In this document: positions 42,344 through 53,957 of the stretch, in pieces | How positions within the stretch are numbered: position 1 is the stretch's first letter | How the letters are laid out: every line of letters starts with the position of its first letter | NCBI GenBank assembly: GCA_019188255.1 | Contig: JAETXT010000016.1 | Coordinates: 868,001 to 932,000, forward strand | Source of the DNA: Verticillium longisporum | Taxonomy: Eukaryota; Ascomycota; Sordariomycetes; Glomerellales; Plectosphaerellaceae | Reading direction: 5' to 3' | DNA: 64,000 nucleotides | Position numbers and translations under genes: made by a program | Notes under the pieces: generated by a model | Database searches by the model: none | Told to the model about the DNA's origin: nothing | What the model saw: the letters and a program-made list of their open reading frames with translations, nothing else

Positions 42344-45300
42344 ATGAAGTTCGGCAGGAAGTGAGTTGATGACATGCGCCCGCTTGTTCTTGGCCGCCTC
42401 ACTCACAGCCCCGTGGCGGCTCTCCCCTCCTCTTGTGAAGGCCCATCTGACGCAGCTCCAGCCTCCCCCGGAATCAGGTGCCTGAATGGGCAGCCTACTA
42501 CATCAATTACAAGGGCCTCAAGAAACTCATCAAAGGCGCCGCCGAACGGGCCAAGTCCGGCCAGGAGGTTGATCTTGCAGGTAGGGCTTCATTTGGTTCC
42601 TTCGCCAGGGCCGAGCCCCTCCCTAACTGTCGTATCCAGGATTCTTTTATGAACTGGACCGCAACCTGGAAGATGTCGACTTTTTCTACAACAAGAAATT
42701 CGGCGATGCCGTTCGCCGTCTGAATCTGCTCCACGACAGATATGGCCGGGTTCCCGATGTCGTGTCTACTCTCGACGAGGATGAGATCAGCGAACTCATA
42801 GGCGCGCTGATTGACCTTCGCACTCAGCTCAGGAACCTTGTCTGGTTTGGTGAGATTAACCGCAGAGGCTTCGTTAAGATCACCAAGAAGCTCGACAAGA
42901 AAGTCCCGGAGACAACCACCCAGCACCGCTATCTCTCTACCAAGGTCGACGTTCTCCCCTTCGCCAAAGACGGCAACGCCATGCGGCTCCTGAGCGAGAT
43001 CAACAAATGGCTCTCTGTCCTCTCAGAGGCTCAGACCCTGTCCTTTGATGATTCCAGGTCTGACCGCTCGACTCGGTCGTTGGGTCGAGCCTCTGCGAAA
43101 GCCATGCTTACGCTGCCGCAAGCCCTCCTCGACAACCTCGATCACGCCATTCGGAGTGACAACGTCGAAGTGCTGCAGAGAACCCTTGAAGAAGGCAAGG
43201 TGGCGGCTGACTCCTCGTCTCAGAGCCTCATGCTCAACCTCTTGCAGCGCTCAGTCTCGGCGCTGTCAAGGACTAGCATCGCATACCTGCTGAAGCAGGT
43301 GCGCACTCTGCAGGAGCCTGATGACATCAACGGCCGCACCTGCATCCACCGGCTGGTCATCCACATCGGCCGTGCCAAGGTGCCGTCACCCTCACAGGAG
43401 CCTACGGCATATCCGTTCCCTGTCGGCACGCATTTTACCTCTCAGTACATACAGCCAGCTGTTTCGCCTTCGAGCCTTACCAGGGCCCTGAACGAGAATG
43501 AAACCAAACTTCTGCACAAGGACGACGAGGCCGTGCAGCTCCTCATTTTCCTCCTTGGCCGCTTATCGCCAGAGCAGCAGGCAGGACTCATTCTCAAGGA
43601 CTCTTTCGGGCGTCTTCCGCTACACTATGCGGCGCAATATGGCTTTGTTGTTGTGTGCCAAATCATCATGGCAAAGATGCAAGAATGGGGACAATTCAAT
43701 GTTGAGGACGGCATAGACGCAGAGAAGTGGCAGGATAAGGAAGGCTACGCCCCGTTGCACCTCAGCGTCATTGGCGGCCACCCTCTCACAACGAAAGCTC
43801 TCTTGCAAGGCGAAGACTGGCAGGGCGTCCACGAGAACAAGACAGAAATGAGGAAGGAAGTTGCAAAGTCCGGCGCGGTATTAGCCCTCGCCACCAAGTT
43901 CAACTACAAAGTCATCGTCGAGATGCTTGTAGAGGCTGGTGTCGACATCAACTGGCGCGACAAGACTGGCGAGACGGCGCTCCATCTCGCTGCACGCTTC
44001 GGCCACGATGACTGCGCAAAAGTCCTTCTCAAGGGAACCAGCGAGCAGAAGGCCGACACAGAGATCATGGAGAGCACGTACAACTGGACGCCACTCCATG
44101 TCGCTGCTGTTGATGGTCATCTAGCAATGGTCCAGCTGCTGATCGATGCTGGCGCGAAAATCACCAAGACCGATTCATCTGGCTGGACTGCCAAAGAGCA
44201 TGCTGCGCTGAGGGGACACCTAGACATTGCTAGGCTGCTCGCGGCCAGCGCCGGAGAATATCGATGCCCCGAGTCCTTCTTTGAAGCCCATCAGCGAAAG
44301 CCCGAATGGCGGGAGTCGGCCGTCTTCTCCTGAGCTATCCTCCATTGATGGACGCAAGTCCAACGGCGCGGCTCGCCCAGCTGAACCTGTGAAGACATTC
44401 GGGCATCGCTACCTGACCAGTGAGAGTTTGGTCTTGGTCAGTCTGGGCTCGATGGATATGCGCAAAAATGTTGACGCCGTCAAGCTGGAGCGCGTGCCCC
44501 TAAACGAGGCGCACTTGACACAACTGGACACGGCTCTATCTATTGTGGTCTCAGCAAGCGGCGCGACCGGTGAGCCGACCATCATTGATTTGCCTGTGCA
44601 TGAGAACATCAGCACCGAGCCCATTGTGTTCATGACAGGCGACGTCACCAAGGTCAAGCTCATGTTCGACATTGTTCCCACGTACTCGGGCAATGAGAAA
44701 AACAAAATCGGACGAGCCGTGGCCCTCCTGTCCTCCATCAAACCGACGATTGGCCTCAAGAGGATGAACCTGCAGGGCGATGTCTGCGTGCCCATCATGG
44801 GAGCCAATCTGGAGGTCATTGGCACGGTCAACTTTAACTTCCTCGTTGTGACGCCCTTCTCTCACCCCAACATGGAGATCAACTCTCACCAAACCTATTG
44901 GAAGAAACTGACATCGACAATGGTGATCGGTCATCGAGGACTCGGCAAGAACCTGACGTCCAACAAGTCCCTTCAGCTAGGCGAGAACACAGTCCCTTCG
45001 TTCATTGCGGCTGCTAATCTTGGGGCAAACTATGTTGAGTTTGACGTACAACTGACCAAGGACCACGTCCCTGTCATCTACCATGACTTCCTCGTCAGTG
45101 AAACGGGCATTGACGCGCCAGTCCACACCCTGACGCTTGAGCAATTCCTCCACATCAACCCCGACGCCAAGCGCCACAACGTCCATGAGCTGGTTCATGA
45201 GTCGATTCAGAAGATGCGTGTTCACGGCAATGGGCCTGGGCCCCGGCAACGGTCACAATCTATGGGCTTTGTGGGCGAGCAAAACACGGTTTTGGATGAG

Positions 45301-46026
45301 CGCATGAAACACACCCGTGACTTCAAGGAGAAGGGATACAAAGCCAACTCGCGTGGCAACTTCATTCAAGCGCCCTTCGCGACGTTGGAGGATCTTTTCT
45401 GCCAACTGCCAGGACACATTGGCTTCAACATTGAGATGAAGTACCCTATGCTTCACGAGAGCGAAGAGCACGACATGGACACTTACGCAGTCGAGCTCAA
45501 CTCCTTCTGCGACACGGTCCTTTCAAAGGTCTACGACCTCGCGGAGAATAGGCAGATCATTTTCAGCTCTTTCAACCCGGACATTTGCCTCTGTCTCAGC
45601 TTTAAACAACCCTCGATTCCCATCATGTTCTTGACGGATGCGGGAGCCTCTCCCGTGGGCGACGTGCGCGCCTCTTCCTTACAGGAGGCCGTTCGGTTTG
45701 CCAGTCGCTGGAACCTGATTGGCATTGTCAGCACTGCAGAGCCGTTTGTCAACAGCCCACGTCTGGTCAAGGTGGTCAAGGAAAGCGGTCTTCTTTGTGT
45801 GAGCTATGGTGCCTTGAATAACGATTCAATCATGGTACAGGTAAGTTTATTTCAGCGCGTTGGGTGCGGCGAATATCGGATGCTGATTGTGCTGTAGCGC
45901 CAAGTCAAGGAAGGCATAGATGCGGTCATTGTCGACAACGTCCTAGCAATCCGCAAGGGTCTTACGAGCAACGAGACGGAAGCCCATGTTTCGGGCGAGG
46001 CCATTGCTGACCCCGTCGCAGCATGA
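42344..46026 (+). CDS. GDE1: Glycerophosphocholine phosphodiesterase Gde1 (SPX-ankyrin-GDPD), with an apparent frame break
   Basis: Hydrolyses glycerophosphocholine to glycerol-3-phosphate and choline; the SPX domain senses inositol pyrophosphates and phosphate status. Exons are 42344-42360, 42462-42580, 42640-45840 and 45898-46026. The 17-base first exon plus the second gives MKFGRNLPRNQVPEW, the conserved SPX start. Domains: SPX (about 1-200), ankyrin repeats (about 365-580, for example DSFGRLPLHYAAQYG, TGETALHLAARFGH), a linker, then GDPD (about 805-1100) with IGHRGLGKN, ENTVPSF, EFDVQLTKDHVPVIYHD and FNIEMKYP. The ankyrin frame and the GDPD frame differ by +1: the change falls near 44242-44257, just after DIARLLAAS. 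No GT..AG intron fits there. One extra base in the sequence is the simplest cause; read through, the protein has about 1154 residues. Confidence 0.9.
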
Positions 46027-47640
46027 ATGGGGTTCGAGAAGTATATATTCGGCATACAGTACGATGGGACGGGGATGCATATCCTTACAGAGACGACGGC
46101 TGGCTAGCCTTCAACACCGGAACAGAAGGGCGGCATCAACTCGCCCCGGTCTGATACGACTAACGAAAAAAAATGAGTGTGGTAGACACACTCGTCATTG
46201 CGATGATCATTTTGCTTTTTGTTTCCTTAGTTGTGATGGACCTCAACTCGGCGAATCGACGCCACAGGGGCTGTCGTCGCTCGAGAGTCGAGAGCGCATG
46301 ATGCAGTCAAGGCTTGCTTGCTCAGACAGACAGACGTTCCCTTCATTGATGGTCTTTGGTGGACTTGGGACTCGCGTGACATGAGTGACGGTGCCGAGCT
46401 GTTGCTGTCGATAAAGTGCCGACAAGAGTGACACTGGATCGCCATCAAGTATGAAACCCGCATGCGCGGAGGGGTCACAAGGTTGTGACCCGTCTTGAGG
46501 TGACGTCCGCAGGTTTGGTTCAGCCCTCGCGGCCTTGTCCTGTTTCTTGTCACCTGTTGCCTGTGAATCTGTGTCTCGATGAACCATGGCTGACACAAAA
46601 TGCTAGGGGAAGACGGCAACCTAACGAGGATCTCGTACAGAGGTGCACCATCAGGGTGGCATTCCTTGGTGGTCTCTCTGCCCAAAACGTGTCATAGCCG
46701 CCAGCAGCGCTACCTTTGTTCCGTTCACACTTTTATTTGCCTCCCAGCTTTAAGGCTGTGACACATCCGGGTTCTATTTGCTCCAAGATTCAACGTCGAA
46801 CATTCTCGGACGCCACGCCAAGCTCACGGAAGTATCATTGTCTTTGGAGAGTGTGCCCATGTACAAGTGCAGATTCATAGATCATGAATGGCCGTATTCT
46901 CGACTGTGCTCGAGATGCCATGCGGTAGACGGAGAGCCTGGGATGAGTTCAAGTTGAATGTCTCTCCCGCTTCCCCTCTTTGTAACTGTGAACTTGTTTC
47001 CACGCTGTTGACACGGCATTGTCAGCGGGACGAGATACACTGTTGACACTCGGTAGATAAGAATTTGGCCCAATTGAAAACGTCGTTGTATTTAAGTATG
47101 GCAATAAGTGAACGACAAGTGGCTACAATACAGCAACGTTTCGATGCTGCATCTCTGGCTGTGTGAGCCATGTCAGATCATGCTTATTCTGTGCTCATCT
47201 CTTCCCATTAATAAAGTCTGAACGGTCCACCATATCCTTGTTCTGCATGCCTTCTCGCACGTTTATTGTAGCTGTACGTGTCGTCTTCTTTCTGTCTCTT
47301 TCGTGTACGGTGGCGCCAGGTCTCACTGCTCTTGCTTTCTGCCACGCTCATGCACGAGAGCGAATCGTGTTCTTGTTCGTCGCTCGACCTTCGCAAATAA
47401 ATTTCGCCGATATTAGGCACTAGTAGGTAGTGCAAGAGACTAGGCACATACTGGACCACGACACGGGCTGGGCTTCTCGTCTTCTCCTAGAATATCTCTG
47501 ACTCTCCTACAATGAAACACCGCAGATAGATAGGACATGTGTCACGGAAATCTGGCAGCTGCGGATGAGTTTGGAGATCATGTGCGCTAGTCGCAGCTTC
47601 CTGTGACTTACGCATACCGTTTTCCTTCACTTGGAGATTT
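46027..47640. other. Gene-poor region, first part
   Basis: The GDE1 3' UTR and further non-coding sequence. No open frame exceeds about 150 codons and none has a recognisable motif. The stretch near 47080-47230 is relatively A/T-rich. Confidence 0.5.
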
Positions 47641-48625
47641 GCAGGTCCTTGAACGGACATTTGAGACTTGCTAGCGATGCTATACGCTTTCAAGAGCTGC
47701 TGGGAAGAGCTAGTTTGCGATGACGAGAGGTATAGGCCCCTTCGGAGGAGGAAAGGAGAGCATCCTGCCTTCAGAACAACTGTATCGCTCAAGCCTGGAG
47801 TGCATATTGGTATGGTGCCTAGATGCTCAAGCAGAGCCTCACTTTGGGCATCGAGGAGTTGGTTGGGATCGGGGAACGAGATTACTGATTCTTAGTAGGA
47901 ACACAGCTCTGCTACCGCCGGCTTTCGTAGGTAGCCCGACTTTTGTATAAGGACCATGCCAGTCTACTCGCGAGGGTACGCATGTCCTTTTTAAACCATC
48001 TACGCCTAGAATCCTGCGGAGGATTGCACCGGGATTGACGGCCGACGCCATGGGAGACCATGCAACTGAGCATCCAGATGAATGGAACGCCCACATGACG
48101 AGCAGCAACTCCTACAACATCCAGTATCTTGCATATATCTCTGACGCCGAGCTTAGGGGGCCATGATCCTCGGCCAGCAACCCTATCCGAAACGTATTTG
48201 TTTTCTGCTCGAGTTCGACTTGATATCAAAATCACAGGAAGCCGGCAGAAGATGGGGGTGGATGAAGTCGCCCTCGAGCCATCCCTGATTAAAGGAGTTG
48301 GGCTCGACTGGCTGCTCGCTCGGTATTGTTCACGGTATGCAAGGTTCGGTCTTCGATGTCGGGTTCGAAGGCTTTGTCGAAAGGCGATGTCGTTCACGGC
48401 CCGGCTACGAAGGCGTCTCTCCTTGAGGCCATGTCGCTGGGCGGCATGTTGCGCTCGAGGCTTGAGAGGATATTGAGGTTGGAAAACGGGGGAGAAGATA
48501 TCACTGCGGATGTTGGGCGGCGTCAACGTCGAGGAAAGCTCAGTTCGTTCCGCGACTATCTCGGCCTCTCAAGCCCAGCCTTGTTTACACCGACACTGAA
48601 GTCGAGCTCTGTTCCTACGGCATGA
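47641..48625 (+). pseudogene. Possible degenerate coding relic, unidentified
   Basis: Three short plus-strand segments in different frames look more protein-like than their surroundings. One, open from about 47951 to 48164, contains LFKPSTPRILRRIAPGLTAD, then DEWNAHMTSSNSYNIQYLAY, and stops at TGA 48162-48164. A second (about 48155-48345) reads ATLSETYLFSARVRLDIKIT. A third (about 48326-48625) reads KASLLEAMSLGGMLRSRLER then KLSSFRDYLGLSSP. Amino-acid composition is balanced and order is consistent with one gene broken by stops and frameshifts, or with a multi-intron gene I cannot splice convincingly. I recognise no family. Chance open sequence is still quite possible. Confidence 0.25.
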
Positions 48626-51600
48626 TGCCTCGGGTGTCGGTGTCGCCGCCAGGCTCGAGTCAGTCCCCAAGGCATACACGATGGGCTTGAGCCTGACCTG
48701 GAGACCGCTGGAGCAAGGGCTGCCTGTCTGTCACTATGACCATCATCAGAGCCAACGGCGGCGACCATGTCTCGCCCTCCTTCTCACAGTCTCAGTGCCA
48801 CGGGGAAAAGGGGCTCTTCGTGTGTCTCGCTCATTTCACATGGCCACAACATGATGGCATTACACGTCAGGCAGCAGTGTCTGTCTTCATTTCTCCCACC
48901 TGATTGTAAGAGACACGACCTATAGCAATAGACACCGCTGTGTTCGGTGGAATGCCTCATCCCGTTGGGCTGATAATCCTCCCCTCATGCCCCCCCGTAC
49001 AATATCACATGAAGACGAAAGCATCAAAACATATGATCCAGAAATCGGCCCTTCAGCAACCTCGCTTGACTCCTACCCCGGACTATATCCGGCTGCTCAC
49101 CTTCTTCACATATTACCCTCCCCCAGGAGGTTGAACATTGGTGATCGTCAGTCTCGTCCAACAATGTTCCCGGAACCGCCGCCTCGGGGCAAGACATTGA
49201 CAAGCCCCCACGTGATGCAACCTCAGACTTTTGTTGACCACCAAGAACTGGTCATGATCCGGCACCTCGAAATTCAAGACTGTCGATCTCCCCCAAAGGA
49301 CCACTGGGCCACCGCATCGGGACGTGGAATTGTAGCCATGTACCTCTACAAAGGTCGCAACTCTCGACAACCCCCGGTCTTGGGGACCCATATCGCGAGG
49401 GTTTGGCGACCCTTTTCTTTTCTGCACCCTCCCCTCCCCCCCTCCACATTAGCTGGTCGCAGGTGGGGGGAAGCCGGGAGGGGGGTGTGTCGATGGCGAG
49501 ACCGATGATGAACTTGACTGTCTACCTGCACTTGATAAATGACCGGAAGGCGCGAAAATGTGACAGAGACACACTGAGGAAAGAGAAAGGATACGAACCC
49601 ACTGACCAGACACATGGACAGAGGACAGAAGATTGCGAGCCAAGCCCCCAAGATGATGCGTGATGGACGATCTCGCAGGCACTCCGTATTCCCTCTGACC
49701 TGTCTGCTGGGAAAAGCAATACGACGTGGGCGACCATATGCCGATGTCCCAGACACACAGTGTCGCTTGACGAGGTACATACTTGGTGCCTATTCAGTTG
49801 CGTGCATTCTCCTTCATTGTTCTGGCCTTGCTTTTTCTTCTTCGCGTCCTTTTTGTTCTTCCACCTCCACTGGCGATTGACTGGGGGAACTGCAAGTGAG
49901 TGGCATGGAAGCTCGTGGAATGGCCTGGCACGGCCAAAACATCTCACTTGTCACGTTTTCTCATGGCCCTTGGCTGTTGGCCGTTGTCCGTGCCGCCTTC
50001 AGGTTGTCGCGTGGCTTATGTCAATGCCACCAACAGGCGGCGTTGCGCATGTGTTTACTGATCGAGTCTGGCCATATCTACGTCAGCGTAGGTAGGCTCA
50101 AGAAGGATGAATGAGGCTTGCGAGACGAGACGTCGTTGGTGATGACCTAAAAGGGGACCTTCGTTCCCGTGGCGGAGCCCACCTCACCCATAGTACCTTG
50201 GTATTTGACAAGGGAATTGCTGTCTACCTTACTGTCAGCTGTCACATCGTGCTGTGCCGTCCCGGAACACGGGGCTTGCTCCCGCTGCCGCTGTTGCTGT
50301 CGCTTCCACTGCGGCCCTGAGGGGGGGGCACCCCGGCCATGCCCTGTCTGTACCTGAACTCACACGCCGTCGACCACCGAGAATCACAACTCTCACCGGA
50401 CGGGAGCGGTCATGGGTATCTGGACCAGGGCGTTTCGGCGGCATTGAGCGATGTCACCCTGAGTCTGGTGTTCGATCATCCGTCCATCCGGTTGTCCCCG
50501 TCCGACCATGAAGACAAGGCCCTTGTCTGTCTCTGACCTGACAGGCGAAAACTTTTTTCTTGTCGCGCCTTTTCTTCCCGTTTCGGCTTCTCTCACATAT
50601 CAACTTTGCTTTCCCTCGTCAGTCTTGCTCCCTCAAATGTCGGTTCTGCCCAGGCCCCCATGTTCCCCGGTAGAAGCGTGCGGCATCTTGCTCGCCGCCC
50701 GCTCTACCCACAGCAGGTTCATGCAAGACGCGCTGCAGCTCGAGATTGGGTCGATGGTCGGAGGAAAGCCCTCGCTGCAAGCATCACTCACAAATCATCC
50801 GTCCATCTGGTCCAACAGTCTCTTACCCTCCGAGAGCAGAGCCCGCAGTTGAGCAGCCCAGTCATTCTCCACGAGAACCCCTGCAATCGAGACGCGAGAC
50901 CGGTGCCCATGCTGACGCTCCAATCGCAGCCCCAGTTGCCGTTGCTTTTTCTCTCCCAAAGCGAGAGCAGACCAGACTTGGCCCTTCGCTGTCACTTGTC
51001 AACTCGGTCGACTCATCGCCTCATACACTTGCTGCACCTCACCTATACTTGACCCTGTCTTTGCCCAGTCTCGCCTGCGTCGCATCTTCAGTCGGCAGGA
51101 GCCTGACAGACAAGTGACTGAAAAAGGTTTTCTCTTTCGAGAAGTCGCCGGTTGCTTGCTTGTGCCGATGAGCTGCATAGGGTCGCCATCGTCTCGTCAA
51201 CGTTGAGGCCCCGTTGAGGTATTAACATCTTCACCGTACTGCCCAACTCTGCAGAGCTTGCGATCTCGCATGAGCTGCGCCCGCATCCTTTCGCCGCCCC
51301 GGTCGTGGCAAGAAAGCCGCGATAACCCGGTCGTGCGGAGACTTTTCCCAGAGATGGTGGTGAGCGGCAGTGAGAATGGAGGGGTGTGTGTGTGTGTGTG
51401 CCAGATCTCCGATCTTGCGCTCGAATCGACCTTTCACAGCGTAGGACTCCGATCGCTGGTGGCCAGCCCTGAGTCCGGGAACCTGGAACAAGTCGTTTCC
51501 AAAGGCCGTCGGATCATACTGTGATATACTCGCGCTGTCCGGTGTGGCAGCACTCGGCTGACGGGCCATCATGAACTCTCGCCATCACGAGCATCATCGG

Positions 51601-53860
51601 GACACTGCCAGGCGAGTGAGCCCTCTCAATGACGAGACGCTATCGTCGGTTTCGGCAGAGTCCAACCCTATCGGCGACCAAGACAAGTGTCTCGCCAAAT
51701 CAGTTGGAATCCACCTCATGCGAATACGTTTCTTTTCCCCCTCTTCCTGATCATGGTGCCATACCTGCAACATGCAATCATGGACCCCGGCCATCGCGTA
51801 ATCTCGAAACAACCCCATCTCACATATCTGTCTGTATCTGAGGCACGCTCTCGCATCTCCAAGTCGACCAGTCGTCTGCAGCACTGGATGGATGAGGCTA
51901 CCGTCTTTCCTGCAAAGCCCGTCACACGGCCAAAGAGGCCTGTTCAATCAGCCATCATGAAGTAATCACCAAGTGGATGTAGCATCGTCACTGTTCGTTG
52001 TGCCAGGGTCATCGTCCGTTGTGGGAAGGGCACCCATTACGGTATGCGCAGTAGACACTGTGACTCCGAACAGGCAGAGAGTTGGCTAGGGCAAGCCAGT
52101 TCTTGCGCCCAGTGCACCCAATGGCTTTGGTGATATCAACATCGATGCTCGGAGCTTACGTGCGAATTCCGACAACAACGGGGTTTGGATGCCCCGATTT
52201 GCTTACCGGCCCGCCTCCGAGGCCGTATGAGAGACCGGTCGTGTGCTCCGTGCCCCTCATATCAAACGTTGCCGCTTATCGCGGTTGATGCTGAGTTAGC
52301 TTGTCAGTCTGTGTGTCATGGCTTTCAGGGCTCTCGCGTCACGAGACGCCTTTCTTCCCTTTTGAGTCAACACTGCTTTTTTAGCGCAGGAGGTGATCGT
52401 CAAGCCCTCCCCCACAGGACCACTTGGCGGCACATCATGCAATGATCTCCCCTTCCGCCCACGGTTTCCCACCAGGCTCCAGACGGCCCCATCCGAGTCA
52501 TTTGGATAGAATATGATTCAAGTCAAACCAGGTCTAGGCCAACACCCATACAACTGCTTCAGTTTGTCTCCGCGTTGCACCGCCCAGTATAGGGCGATCT
52601 CCGTCACTTCCGGCCTCAACATCGTCATGACACACTAGCAAAGTTGTAGCCTGGCACGCTTTGGGAAACTTGGACGAACCTGGCCATCCCCAGTACTGTA
52701 CTCACACCCCACCTTTTCATGAGTCCACTACGAAAACCTTGGGCTGTCGTTCAAAGCCCTTTGAGGTAGGCCTAGACGTGAGTAGACGTGGACACAGGCG
52801 ACAGAAAACACCTCTCGCAAACTGAGTTGGGTAGTCCAGCATGCGCCCCAAACGATAGCTGGTCGTCAAAACGGTCATCGCCTCGGCGCCTCAGCTTGCT
52901 ACCAGCTTGCTGCAGTCCCAAACTTCAAACGAGCGACTCGGCCGAAACGGAACACCTCCCTGCACAGAGTGGTCTTGATCTACATCCAGTCGAGTAGAGG
53001 CTGGGGCAGTTGCAAGTCAAGCGGCCTGCCGGCTGGCAATCATGGCGTCCATAGCGTGCCCCCGACCCGGCGAGATGGGCGTTGCCTTTGCCTAATCAGT
53101 TTCCTCGACTGCCGCCACCAGTGGTTCGTTTGTCTCACTTGGCCCGCGCGTTTCGTGTTGGGGGAAATGAGTTTTGGAGAGCCCATGATGGTGTGTACGG
53201 GTAGCTCTGCCTGCCGTATACAGTGCACGTGTTCGAACCAGGCACGTGGCTCCGTTGCTCAAACACTGGCCAGCGGCGGCTGGTTCACGGATGAGGCCCA
53301 TTTCAGCTGTCCTTGGTGCATCTATGTTAGTTAGTGCGCCGGCGAGCGTGATAGCGCGGCAGGGCCAGGGACTGGCTTTGGTTTTTGGCGGTGGTGGCAA
53401 CGCTAATACCGCGGGTTCTGTGACTTCACGCCTCTTCCTGGTGCTCTAGTGAGATGATCCGGCACTTCGTGAACATGACGATGGGAAATGAGACCGCCTC
53501 CTGCACCGAAAAACCCTGATCTCTGGTCCAGGCCGCTGATTTGTAGTGGCTTGCGTCTTGAAGCCATCGTCTCCTCCACAGGCTCCGCCGAGAGCGTCTA
53601 GCTTGGGAGCTACCGGGGCTCTAACCTCACTTGACCTTTGTCGTCGTCTGTGGGAGCGCCTCCATAAAATAAGTCCGATAGAGACCCAGGGCTCATTGTA
53701 TTTCTCCATGGCGGAGACTTGCGGGATACCAGGCGCAGCGTGAAAAGGACCGGACTGACGGGTCCCAGAGCCACTAGGTGATCACGTTTGGCCCGGCTTT
53801 GAGGAGTTACTGACGCCGGGATTTCTACGGGTTACCTTCCTTGGGTAGGGCCTCAGAATT
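48626..53860. other. Gene-poor region, second part
   Basis: About 5.2 kb without a supportable gene. It contains C/T-rich leader-like tracts (about 50560-51070) not followed by a recognisable coding region, and a (GT)n microsatellite at 51384-51400. Base composition is similar to the rest of the window, so it is not an obviously RIP-mutated A/T-rich block. Confidence 0.5.
51384..51400. repeat. GT dinucleotide microsatellite
   Basis: Seventeen bases of uninterrupted alternating G and T. Confidence 0.9.
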
Positions 53861-53871
53861 TTATCGTGAAG

Positions 53872-53957
53872 CGGCGTGGTCCAGCGGATGTCTTCCGCCT
53901 TCAACACAATTCGATGGTGCCGCGCCGTAGATACGAATCGGAACATTCCACTACGAT
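53872..53957 (+). other. tRNA-like fragment, probably degenerate
   Basis: The sequence starts with GCGGCGTGGTCCAGCGG, which contains a good polymerase III box A (TGGTCCAGCGG). It continues with ATGTCTTCCGCCTTCAACAC, similar to the anticodon arm region of valine tRNAs. A box B-like AGATACGAATC follows at about 53930. A full cloverleaf does not form: the T arm and acceptor 3' strand do not pair properly. It could be a tRNA pseudogene or the head of a tRNA-derived SINE. Confidence 0.3.
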
